NCBI GenBank assembly: GCA_900757715.1
Contig: CAAEOZ010000164.1
Location: 1-8,115 of the forward strand
From: an uncultured Veillonella sp.
GTDB taxonomy: Bacteria; Bacillota; Negativicutes; Veillonellales; Veillonellaceae
Direction: 5' to 3'
DNA: 8,115 nt
Part shown: positions 1 through 5,783 of the stretch, in pieces
Numbering within the stretch: the first letter of the stretch is position 1
Layout: the number at the start of each line of letters is the position of its first letter
The notes under the pieces: generated by a model
Seen by the model: the letters and a program-made list of their open reading frames with translations, nothing else
What the model was told of the DNA's origin: nothing
The model's database searches: none
Translations under genes and position numbers: made by a program

Positions 1-1
1 A

Positions 2-205
2 AAGCCGGAGGACTACTCACAAGAAGATGATGCAGGGCTTGATTTGATTGATTTCTATGTTCTTCCGCATTATCTTACAGCACCATTTAAGAAAGTTACT
101 GAGAAAATAATGACTGAATTTTCGGATTTGAATCTATGCCCAATTAACAACCATCAGGGAATTGTAATCGATGGTGAAGGTTCAAAGGTTATTTGCAAAG
201 ACTAA
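2..205 (+). CDS. C-terminal part of a peptidase S51 / type 1 glutamine amidotransferase-like protein
   Basis: The window opens inside this gene; 67 codons remain before the TAA at 203-205. The translated tail contains GLDLIDFYVLPHY near its start and PINNHQGIVIDG near its end. In my recollection this is the typical C-terminal pattern of the dipeptidase E-like (S51) family found in Firmicutes, annotated as type 1 glutamine amidotransferase-like. The catalytic serine and the nucleophile elbow would lie upstream of the window, so activity cannot be judged. It is a soluble, presumably cytoplasmic protein. The next gene follows on the same strand after about 75 bases, with its own ribosome site. 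Family assignment is by recognition of the tail only. Confidence 0.7.
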   Translation, partial: KPEDYSQEDDAGLDLIDFYVLPHYLTAPFKKVTEKIMTEFSDLNLCPINNHQGIVIDGEGSKVICKD

Positions 206-266
206 TTTGAAAATTCTTATTTACAGAACGGATGCGCAGGGCAAGATTATCCCGTGCGCGATTCAT

Positions 267-274
267 AAGGAGGG
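267..274 (+). promoter_or_regulatory. ribosome binding site that sets a TTG start
   Basis: AAGGAGGG lies 7 bases before the TTG at 282. The only in-frame ATG upstream (171) lies inside the preceding peptidase gene and has no comparable site, and the 37 residues it would add do not resemble the RhuM family N-terminus. The TTG is therefore the likely start. Confidence 0.75.
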
Positions 275-281
275 TGATTTT

Positions 282-1211
282 TTGAAAAATGAAATTGTTT
301 TATTTACAGATGGCGATATAAATATTGAAGTTGAGCTAAGTCCAGAATTAGAAACAGTTTGGCTAACACAGAAACAAATGGGAGAATTGTTTGAAGTAAA
401 ACAGGCAACGTTAAGTGAACATATCAATAATATTATATCGTCAGGCGAGTTGGATGAGACTTCTATCGGTTTTTCCGATAAAAGTTCCGGAGGACGAAAA
501 CCTAAGATATATAATCTTGATATGATATTATCTGTGGGATATCGTGTTAATTCAAAACGAGGCATCGCATTTCGTAGATGGGCTAATTCTGTTTTAAAGA
601 AATATGTGATTCAAGGTTATGCTATTAATGAAAAACGCTTGCAAGCACTTGAAAGAACTGTTGATATTCAAACAAAGATGCTTGCAAGCACATTGGAGGT
701 TGAAGAATCGGACATTTTAAAGGCTGTTACCTCGTATACAGATGCATTAATGCTTTTAGACCAATATGATCATCAATCTCTTAAAAAACCAGTGGGAAAC
801 AGGCCTATATATAAAATAACATATGAGGAATGTAAAAAAATGGTTTCACACATGGAGGATTCATTTAAATCGGATGTATTCGGTGTTGAGAAAGAAAATG
901 GTAAAGTTGAGGGTATTTTGGCAGCAGTTTATCAGAGTGTGTTTGGTGGAGATGTATATCCGTCATTAGAGGAAAAAGCTGCTAATTTATTATATTTTAT
1001 GATTAAGGATCATCCATATGCAGATGGATGTAAGCGAATTGCAGCATCGTTATTTTTGGAATTCCTTGCTCGGAATAATGCTTTATATAGAGATGATAAT
1101 AAGATAATCAGTGATGGAGCATTGGTTGCGATTACGCTTATGATTGCAGAGTCAAGACCAGAAGAAAAAGATATAATGGTGAATCTTGTAATGAATTTTT
1201 TGACAATGTAG
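282..1211 (+). CDS. RhuM-family protein with C-terminal Fic/Doc domain
   Basis: A 309-residue protein if started at the TTG at 282. Residues about 10-118 form the RhuM-type DNA-binding-like domain (ETVWLTQKQMGELFEVKQ, then a GGRKPKIYNLDMILSVGYRVNSKRG-type block, recognised by its ETVWLTQ and YNLD..LSVGYRVNS.RG signatures). A helical linker follows. Residues about 180-309 are a Fic/Doc domain with the active-site motif HPYADGCKR at 244-252. Fic domains usually transfer AMP, and Doc domains phosphorylate, using the motif His. The motif here is Doc-like (Lys251-Arg252, no second Arg three residues later) but has Cys250 where Asn is the rule. Such fusions are often called virulence protein RhuM or cell filamentation protein, and their function is poorly known. 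No obvious inhibitory (S/T)xxxE(G/N) helix was seen. The protein is probably cytoplasmic. Confidence 0.85.
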   Translation: MKNEIVLFTDGDINIEVELSPELETVWLTQKQMGELFEVKQATLSEHINNIISSGELDETSIGFSDKSSGGRKPKIYNLDMILSVGYRVNSKRGIAFRRWANSVLKKYVIQGYAINEKRLQALERTVDIQTKMLASTLEVEESDILKAVTSYTDALMLLDQYDHQSLKKPVGNRPIYKITYEECKKMVSHMEDSFKSDVFGVEKENGKVEGILAAVYQSVFGGDVYPSLEEKAANLLYFMIKDHPYADGCKRIAASLFLEFLARNNALYRDDNKIISDGALVAITLMIAESRPEEKDIMVNLVMNFLTM

Positions 1212-1293
1212 TTAGTTCGTGAAATTTATTATTTAATGAAATTGATAAATCGAGATTTAAGCAAGAGATGATTTGCAATAATGGAGGTTACTT

Positions 1294-2070
1294 ATGAGTC
1301 TATTTGATGTATTGAGTAAGGGTTTTTGTTCAAAAAAAAGGGAATCAAATGAAATATTATCACAAGAAGAGTATAAAGATAAGTTTTTACATGGTGATGA
1401 ATATATTAAAAGAGAACTTTATGACGAATACATATCTCGAAGGTTGTCAGAAGAATTCGGGTTGAAATATAATGAAAAGATAAAAAAATGGCACTCTGAA
1501 TGGAGTGCTAATCGGCGTTTTGTGGTCGAATTATGTTATCCAAGAGGAAATCACATATACTTGCGCTGGGGATATAATTATGATTTTATCCCTGATATCA
1601 ATAGTAAAAATAAGTTGACATGGCATCGGACAGAAAGTTCTGTAAAAATACACATTGCTGATGCTTGGTATAATCACATAGAGGATGAAAGAGAACAAGA
1701 CTGTGGATATACAAAGGAAGAATTTTATAATCCAAGGAAATGTACAAGTTTTCAATATCAAATACCTACCTACACGTCCGATATAGAATTTGCATTGGAA
1801 TATATAAAAAATGTGATAGATAAAAATATTCCACTGATAAGAGAGTGGATAAATAATGTACAAACAGTTGATGATGCCATTACTGTTCTTAATCAGAGGA
1901 TAGTAACTTTACCACATATATATGTTCCGTATATGTGTCATATCAGAGCGTTTTTATATGCAAAGAATAACGATATAGATAATGCAATCGAATCTATTAA
2001 ACAAGGTTATGAAAATAGCGAGATACCACAAGTTATAATTGATAAATTGGTTCAGATTGCTAATGGGTAA
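1294..2070 (+). CDS. hypothetical protein, 258 residues
   Basis: I do not recognise this family. GGAGG at 1283-1287 lies 6 bases before the ATG, so the start is well supported. The protein is soluble, with no signal peptide or membrane segment. The N-terminal 60 residues are charged and helical. The middle (about 70-150) is rich in aromatic residues (HIYLRWGYNYDF, KLTWHRTESSVKIHIADAWY), suggesting a beta-rich fold. The C-terminal 100 residues are helical, with a stretch like one TPR unit (AFLYAKNNDIDNAIESIKQGY). The middle faintly recalls DUF4304-like proteins, but this is only an impression. It lies 82 bases after the RhuM-Fic gene on the same strand with no obvious terminator between, so co-transcription is possible. 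The DNA is strongly AT-rich, like its left neighbour. Confidence 0.75.
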   Translation: MSLFDVLSKGFCSKKRESNEILSQEEYKDKFLHGDEYIKRELYDEYISRRLSEEFGLKYNEKIKKWHSEWSANRRFVVELCYPRGNHIYLRWGYNYDFIPDINSKNKLTWHRTESSVKIHIADAWYNHIEDEREQDCGYTKEEFYNPRKCTSFQYQIPTYTSDIEFALEYIKNVIDKNIPLIREWINNVQTVDDAITVLNQRIVTLPHIYVPYMCHIRAFLYAKNNDIDNAIESIKQGYENSEIPQVIIDKLVQIANG

Positions 2071-2185
2071 GAAAGAGACAAATTCCAGTTTTGATTTGAC
2101 TTAATTCATAACATTTATTAACTGTTATATCTTATCCTCGTGAAGTCCGCAACCCCTTGAAAATGCTAAATTTGTAGCGAGTGAG

Positions 2186-2289
2186 TTTGCCCTTACGCTT
2201 TCCCTTGTGTTATATCCTTTTCCCTCATGTTACGAATGCTCACAAGGGCAAAATTAAGGGAAGAAAATCCAGTAACAAATTATAACATG
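2186..2289. repeat. cluster of short direct and inverted repeats between genes
   Basis: The 294-base gap 2071-2364 has no convincing gene. It holds an imperfect tandem pair, TTTCCCTTGTGTTA (2199-2212) and TTTCCCTCATGTTA (2219-2232), with 12 of 14 bases equal and a 20-base period. Inverted pairs overlap it: TTTGCCCTT (2186-2194) with AAGGGCAAA (2244-2252); CCCTTGTG (2202-2209) with CACAAGGG (2241-2248); and CATGTTA (2226-2232) with TAACATG (2283-2289). These can form alternative hairpins. The purpose is unknown: a transcription terminator is unlikely because no T-run follows, and a remnant of a mobile element or a protein-binding region is possible. Confidence 0.5.
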
Positions 2290-2364
2290 AAATGAAAATG
2301 GCAGGAAGAACGGATTGAAATGCTTTCAAAACTTTTAGAAAATTAAGGAAAGGACAGATAAGAT

Positions 2365-2604
2365 ATGAGATTGATTTATGCAAGATATAATCCGCAATGT
2401 AATAGCATAGATGTAACCACGTTTGAAAATGTAGTGCTTAGAATTGATTGCAATAAGGCAGAGGAAGGATTGAGAACTACTCCCGGCTTCCAGTGTTCGT
2501 TGAATGCTTTGGCTATTGATAATCCATTAGAATATGCAAGATTATACTTGGATGGAGAAATGCAAGTATGGGTTGATGCAGAGGATCGTTTAGATACGTG
2601 GTGA
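2365..2604 (+). CDS. small DUF6061-type protein
   Basis: A 79-residue protein with an AAGGAAAGG ribosome site about 7 to 15 bases before the ATG. The pattern MRLIYARYNPQCNSIDVTTF near the start, an LRIDC block, and a C-terminal half with DNPLEYARLYLDGEMQVWVDA match my memory of the DUF6061 family. That family consists of about 80-residue proteins of unknown function, common in and near conjugative elements of gut Firmicutes. Length agrees with the family. No membrane segment, signal peptide or catalytic motif can be seen. It stands alone: the repeat patch lies upstream and a terminator-like hairpin and the next promoter lie downstream. Role unknown. Confidence 0.7.
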   Translation: MRLIYARYNPQCNSIDVTTFENVVLRIDCNKAEEGLRTTPGFQCSLNALAIDNPLEYARLYLDGEMQVWVDAEDRLDTW

Positions 2605-2733
2605 TTTTGCTAATATAATATCATGATAGAGGTCTAGTACTAAAAATTCCAGAAAAATATATAGAACGTACGGTTATTCCATAATAAGAGGCAGGAATCT
2701 TAAGTTTCTAGATGTTTGAATTTTGCCTTAAGG

Positions 2734-2779
2734 TAAATAGAGAGGACACATTGATTTTTCAGTGTATCCCCTCTATTTA
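2734..2779 (+). terminator. hairpin terminator before the sdpRI operon
   Basis: TAAATAGAG (2734-2742) pairs perfectly with CTCTATTTA (2771-2779). Inner pairing continues with two mismatches up to a T-rich loop near 2754-2759, giving a stem of about 20 bases per arm. An AT-rich run with five T follows (2786-2790). It probably ends transcripts from the DUF6061 side. Its right arm is shared with the upstream operator of the next operon. Confidence 0.55.
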
Positions 2780-2796
2780 AAATTATTTTTAAATAG
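2773..2796. promoter_or_regulatory. upstream operator of sdpRI
   Basis: CTATTTAAA, six bases, then TTTAAATAG: a perfect 9-base inverted repeat ending 3 bases before the -35 box. The same arms with the same 6-base gap recur at 2829-2852. Inferred binding site for the ArsR-type repressor encoded immediately downstream. Confidence 0.65.
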
Positions 2797-2799
2797 TTC

Positions 2800-2828
2800 T
2801 TGCACAAAAACAAATAGCATGCTAAAAT
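2800..2828 (+). promoter_or_regulatory. sdpRI promoter
   Basis: TTGCAC (2800-2805), a 17-base spacer, then TAAAAT (2823-2828) give a good sigma-A-type promoter, 33 bases before the sdpR start codon. The spacer holds the 8-base palindrome AGCATGCT (2816-2823). Operators flank the promoter on both sides. Confidence 0.7.
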
Positions 2829-2852
2829 CTATTTAAAGAAAGTTTTAAATAG
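2829..2852. promoter_or_regulatory. downstream operator of sdpRI
   Basis: CTATTTAAA, six bases, then TTTAAATAG, beginning immediately after the -10 box and covering the expected transcription start. It is identical in arms and spacing to 2773-2796. A repressor bound here would block initiation, which fits the autorepression known for SdpR. Confidence 0.7.
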
Positions 2853-2861
2853 GTAAAAGAT

Positions 2862-3131
2862 ATGGGAGAAACTAACATTTTTAAAGTATTGGCAGATAGC
2901 CAGCGAAGAGACATTCTTATTATGTTGAGAAATGAACGATTAAATGCCGGAGAGATTGCTGAAAAATTACAGATTACACCGGCTGCTCTTTCTTATCATT
3001 TAAAATTACTTAAAAACGCAGACTTGATATCTGAATATAAAGAGAAAAACTTTGTTTATTATGAAATCAACACTACGGTTTTCGATGAATTAATTATATG
3101 GGTTAACCAGTTTGGAGGAAAAAAAGTATGA
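2862..3131 (+). CDS. sdpR: ArsR-family autorepressor, SdpR type
   Basis: An 89-residue winged-helix repressor. Residues 5-22 (IFKVLADSQRRDILIMLR) are the usual first helices of the ArsR family. The helix-turn-helix lies at about 28-55 with the recognition helix TPAALSYHLKLLKNADLI, and the wing follows at 56-70. The protein has no cysteine, so the metal site of ArsR/SmtB members is absent. This, with the adjoining SdpI-type gene, fits the SdpR branch, which in Bacillus subtilis represses its own operon until SdpI captures the SDP toxin and sequesters the repressor. The stop codon overlaps the start of sdpI by four bases (ATGA), so translation is likely coupled. Upstream is a promoter framed by two identical operators. 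The ribosome site is weak (AGGTAAAAG). Confidence 0.85.
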   Translation: MGETNIFKVLADSQRRDILIMLRNERLNAGEIAEKLQITPAALSYHLKLLKNADLISEYKEKNFVYYEINTTVFDELIIWVNQFGGKKV

Positions 3132-3814
3132 AAAAAATAATGTGGATAGTAGCAATGATACCAGTTGTAGTTACAAGTGTTGTACTACAGTTTATGCCTG
3201 ATATTATACCTATGCATCATGACTTGGAGGGAAACACTGACAGATGGGGAAGTAAAACAGAAAGCTTTATTTTTCCGGTAATTATTTTGTTTATTACACT
3301 GTTTTGGCACTTGCTAATCTATGTGTTTGAGAAAAAATCAAAAAATGCAAATACAGAAAAGGAACAGATGGAAGCAAAATCTTCTGCAAAGGTATTATGT
3401 GTTGTAGGAATTTCGCAAGCAATCATGTTCGGGATTATGCATTATTTTATTCTTTATTCTTCTTGGATACAGGCAAATGCAGGTGGTGAACATGCGGTTA
3501 TTGACATTGCAAAAGTTTCATGTATTTTGTGTGGTATTATATTTATTGTATTAGGAAATTTTATGACAAAGGCAAAACGAAATGCAGTAGTGGGAGTTCG
3601 AACCGTTTGGAGTATGCACAATGATAATACATGGAGAAAGAGTAACCGCTTTGGTGCAATATGTATTATTATTACGGGGTTATTGACTATCATTACAACC
3701 GCATTTACAAGTGGGATGACTGGCACAATCTTTATGTTGATTTATTTATTATTAGCAACAATTGTAACTGTGGTATACTCAAAAAAGATATATGATAAGG
3801 AAATAAAAAAATAA
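3128..3814 (+). CDS. sdpI: SdpI-family membrane protein (DUF1648 plus SdpI domain)
   Basis: A 228-residue integral membrane protein. Residues 1-20 are a membrane segment. A DUF1648 motif follows at about 21-45 (MPDIIPMHHDLEGNTDRWGSK, recognised by its P.HHD..G..D.WG pattern). Further hydrophobic segments lie near 47-68, 90-112, 126-147, 177-197 and 200-217, giving six in all. The loop at 142-177 carries the SdpI signature (GNFMTKAKRN, VGVRTVW, NTWRKSNRFG). In B. subtilis SdpI gives immunity to the SDP toxin and also signals to SdpR. GGAGG at 3114-3118 lies 9 bases before the ATG, and the start overlaps the sdpR stop. No sdpABC toxin genes are in the window, so this is an orphan immunity or sensing pair here. 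Its ligand is unknown. Confidence 0.87.
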   Translation: MKKIMWIVAMIPVVVTSVVLQFMPDIIPMHHDLEGNTDRWGSKTESFIFPVIILFITLFWHLLIYVFEKKSKNANTEKEQMEAKSSAKVLCVVGISQAIMFGIMHYFILYSSWIQANAGGEHAVIDIAKVSCILCGIIFIVLGNFMTKAKRNAVVGVRTVWSMHNDNTWRKSNRFGAICIIITGLLTIITTAFTSGMTGTIFMLIYLLLATIVTVVYSKKIYDKEIKK

Positions 3815-3859
3815 TTTGTATCTTTATGCGAGAGGGTGAAATTCCAGTCTTTTACGGAG

Positions 3860-3905
3860 AGATAACAAACGAAGGGAGGCAATTGCCTCCCTTCGTTTGT
3901 TATCT
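3860..3905. terminator. perfect 46-bp palindrome between convergent genes
   Basis: Each arm is 23 bases (3860-3882 and 3883-3905) with no mismatch and no central gap; the core is GAGGCAATTGCCTC. It starts 46 bases after the sdpI stop on the + strand and contains the stop codon of the - strand relaxase (3900-3902). It is well placed as a two-way terminator, but neither side has a strong T-run. In RNA the centre would open to a small loop. Confidence 0.6.
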
Positions 3906-5426
3906 ACTCCTTCCACGGTTTGGTGGAGAATATGGTCTTGTTAACTCTCGCTCCTTTATGTCCTGTTTCTTAGATATAAGCCTATCGTGTAGAGACTGTG
4001 GCTTTTCTCCATACCGTTGTTTCCAATTCTTAAGGCTGTCCTGATAATCCCCATAAGCTGTCTCTGACTTATGAAATGCTTTGTAGAAGGCTTCCGCATT
4101 CTGATACCCGTATTCCTTTACGATATGGGATAATCGGGCTTTCATTCGGGAAATACGTTCCTCCAATCCGGCTATCTCTGTTGAAAGTTCGGAACGCCTT
4201 TTTGCTTTGAAGATACCTTTGCTGTCGGACAGTTCAATTTCAAGGTCACTTCGCTGTTTCTCGAGTGCAAAAATTGCTTTATTCTGTTCTTGCAGCTTTT
4301 GATAAATTTCGCATAAGTGCTTGTAAGAAACTGCTTCCGGTGATGGCTGTGGTCTTGGCGGTATGGCAGGCTTTGGTGTATCTGTCTGCTTTCTGCTTTC
4401 TTCTGGTACAGCTTTCTGCTCTTTGAAATCTGTGTTCTCCGGTCTTGCTTCAAGCTCTTTGGAAATTACTTTATCTGCAAGCTCCAGAGTTTTGAGAAAT
4501 ACTTTGGAGATTAACAGTTCTAATACTGCAATGGCAGTACCGATAATGGAAGATAACAGATTCGGTCTGTTTCCGTAAAGCCATACGGATTCCACAATCT
4601 TGTCCGTTATCCGTTCCTTTTTTATCTGCATGATTTCTGACTTGGAAACACCCGTTACAATCGCTCTGTCAACAGTCTGATTCCACAAGGTGCGTTTACT
4701 GTTGTCTGCCTCAATCTCGGTGGCTTTCGGATTGTTCTTACCAATCTTTTTGGTGGCAAGATACATACCGCCACGCTCAAAAACTTCTAACCGCTGGCTT
4801 TTATCCCACACATACTGATTGATAAGATTGGTATAATCCTGCTTGACGGTATCAAGGAAATTTTCAGCCTTGAAGTGTTTATCCTTAATGGAGAAAATCT
4901 GTCTTTCGTATACCTCACCTTTGTGAATCACCTTACACCTTTTACGGATATTTCCTTCTTCATCAAGTATCTCTTTCTTGGTGCGTACATGATTTCCCTT
5001 TTCGTCATAGAACATATTGCGGGTGGCAACCTTTTCTATGGGCTGTTCCAAGAGTGTACGCTCCGAAAAAATGAGATGGATGTGATAGTTGGTTTTCCGC
5101 TTATTGTGATGCAGGGCTGCGATACAGTCCGTTCCGTAAGTCTGTCTGAAATGGTCTGTAAATATCTGCAACAGTCTGTCTGGAGGATACTCCGTAAAAG
5201 ATTCCGGCAGGGCTATGATCAATTCCCTTGCCTCAATACATTTCCCCTCCGTACCGTTTTTTTTAAATTCTGCCTGATTATATTTTGCAAGGTCAGTCCA
5301 AAAATTACGGTCTGTGGTTTCATATACCGCATACAGATTTTCCTGCTTCTTTGGGCTTGAAATATAATAAATTCTTCCCCGGACATTGTGGAGCTTCGTC
5401 ATCTGAATAAATGAATTTCTTGGCAT
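3900..5426 (-). CDS. mobL: MobL-type relaxase
   Basis: A 508-residue conjugative relaxase, which would nick the transfer strand at oriT and pilot it into the recipient. The start at 5426 is chosen because AAAGGAGG lies 6 bases before it; an ATG nine codons earlier has no such site. The N-terminal third is the relaxase domain. RGRIYYISSPKKQENLYAVY (residues about 16-35) offers candidate catalytic tyrosines. The metal-binding histidine motif is HHNKRKTNYHIHLIF, with His106/107, His115 and His117. A hydrophobic stretch at about 290-311 could be a membrane segment. A proline-rich linker (341-364) and a long charged coiled coil (about 372-435) follow. The architecture matches the Firmicutes MobL/MOBP-like relaxases of mobilizable elements; the exact MOB class is not certain. 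The candidate oriT lies directly upstream. No coupling protein is visible. Confidence 0.85.
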   Translation of the reverse strand: MPRNSFIQMTKLHNVRGRIYYISSPKKQENLYAVYETTDRNFWTDLAKYNQAEFKKNGTEGKCIEARELIIALPESFTEYPPDRLLQIFTDHFRQTYGTDCIAALHHNKRKTNYHIHLIFSERTLLEQPIEKVATRNMFYDEKGNHVRTKKEILDEEGNIRKRCKVIHKGEVYERQIFSIKDKHFKAENFLDTVKQDYTNLINQYVWDKSQRLEVFERGGMYLATKKIGKNNPKATEIEADNSKRTLWNQTVDRAIVTGVSKSEIMQIKKERITDKIVESVWLYGNRPNLLSSIIGTAIAVLELLISKVFLKTLELADKVISKELEARPENTDFKEQKAVPEESRKQTDTPKPAIPPRPQPSPEAVSYKHLCEIYQKLQEQNKAIFALEKQRSDLEIELSDSKGIFKAKRRSELSTEIAGLEERISRMKARLSHIVKEYGYQNAEAFYKAFHKSETAYGDYQDSLKNWKQRYGEKPQSLHDRLISKKQDIKERELTRPYSPPNRGRSR

Positions 5427-5478
5427 GTGCTTCCTCCTTTCCGTATCTGCCAAGTACGAAGCTGCAAGAAATGAGGAT

Positions 5479-5640
5479 GGGAAACTTTCTAATGTGAAAG
5501 TGAGTAGGCTACATAGGTAGCCTGTCTACGAACATATCCGCCTGTCGGCGAAAAGCTCCCAGCAGGGCGAAATACACAGAGTACAAATCGTAAGATTTGT
5601 GCGAGGGGTGTATTTCGCTCTCAAACGCCGAGGGCTTGTA
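5479..5640. other. candidate origin of transfer (oriT)
   Basis: This non-coding stretch directly upstream of the relaxase is dense in structure. A 7-base stem with a 4-base loop lies at 5506-5523 (AGGCTAC/GTAGCCT). GCCTGTC is repeated at 5520-5526 and 5540-5546. A small CGCC/GGCG hairpin lies at 5539-5550, and a two-tier hairpin at 5564-5621. GGGAAACTTT (5479-5488) and a near-inverted copy, AAAGTTTCTTCCC (about 5646-5658), frame the region. Relaxase genes commonly lie beside their oriT, so this is the best candidate, but no nick site can be assigned from sequence alone. Confidence 0.55.
5564..5621. repeat. two-tier hairpin within the oriT candidate
   Basis: GCGAAATACAC (5567-5577) pairs with GTGTATTTCGC (5608-5618), extendable by three pairs including one G-T. 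Inside it ACAAATC (5583-5589) pairs with GATTTGT (5594-5600) around the loop GTAA. The inner and outer stems are separated by unpaired bases. Such structures often mark relaxase recognition or strand-processing sites. Confidence 0.7.
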
Positions 5641-5675
5641 TAAAAAAGTTTCTTCCCCACTTCTTAAATTTCCGG

Positions 5676-5705
5676 TTGTATCTTAGAGGAAGCACATGGT
5701 ATAAT
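5676..5705 (+). promoter_or_regulatory. promoter of the possible small RNA
   Basis: TTGTAT (5676-5681), an 18-base spacer and a consensus TATAAT (5700-5705). No open reading frame starts downstream on this strand before the terminator-like hairpin, so the expected product is a short non-coding transcript starting near 5711. Confidence 0.5.
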
Positions 5706-5710
5706 CTATT

Positions 5711-5739
5711 TGCGTGTAGGTATATCATGGCTTCGGTCA
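5711..5739 (+). repeat. left copy of an inverted 29-base hairpin element
   Basis: Begins TGCGTGTAGGTATATCAT. Read on the - strand, 6839-6811 begins TGCGTGTAAGTATATCAT: 17 of 18 bases agree. The similarity continues through a UNCG-type tetraloop hairpin. The two copies bracket xis and the repressor gene. Confidence 0.7.
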
Positions 5740-5781
5740 GATACATACCTTAGGGATGGTCTTAGGACTGTCCCTATTTAA
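5711..5781 (+). ncRNA. possible small structured RNA
   Basis: About 70 bases between a good promoter and a terminator-like hairpin. The first hairpin pairs AGGTAT (5718-5723) with ATACCT (5745-5750) and ATC (5724-5726) with GAT (5740-5742). It continues as TGGC (5728-5731) with GTCA (5736-5739), closed by a C(UUCG)G tetraloop, one of the most stable RNA loops. The second hairpin is AGGGATGGTC/GACTGTCCCT (5752-5775), with two G-U pairs that pair only in the + strand transcript. It then runs into ATTTAATTTG. Its end meets the 3' end of xis. I know no named family that it matches. The inference rests on structure alone. Confidence 0.4.
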
Positions 5782-5783
5782 TT
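5752..5783 (+). terminator. terminator-like hairpin at the small RNA / xis junction
   Basis: A 10-base stem (5752-5761 with 5766-5775) with loop TTAG, then ATTTAATTT. Two pairs are G-U on the + strand and would be A-C mismatches on the - strand, so it suits + strand transcripts better than xis messages. Confidence 0.5.

Noticed and set aside
171..281. Upstream ATG extending the RhuM-Fic protein by 37 residues
   Set aside because: It lies inside the preceding gene in another frame, has no ribosome site, and the added residues do not fit the family. The TTG at 282 has a strong site at the right distance.
1531..1863. 110-codon open frame on the - strand inside the 258-residue gene
   Set aside because: The opposite frame has a clear start and ribosome site; this one is very rich in Ile, Tyr and Phe, as expected for antisense of AT-rich coding DNA.
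2125..2229. Short - strand frame ending in GCGLHEDKI as a gene
   Set aside because: Only 34 codons with no start codon; kept only as a possible remnant.
3826..4044. 72-codon open frame on the + strand starting after sdpI
   Set aside because: It runs through the 46-bp palindrome and then antisense to the relaxase; its amino acid pattern is that of a palindrome read twice, not of a protein.
4875..5360. 161-codon open frame on the + strand
   Set aside because: It is antisense to the conserved relaxase domain, has no ribosome site and no recognisable protein pattern.
5427..5453. Upstream ATG extending the relaxase by nine residues
   Set aside because: The strong AAAGGAGG site lies within this extension and directs the ATG at 5426; no ribosome site precedes 5453.
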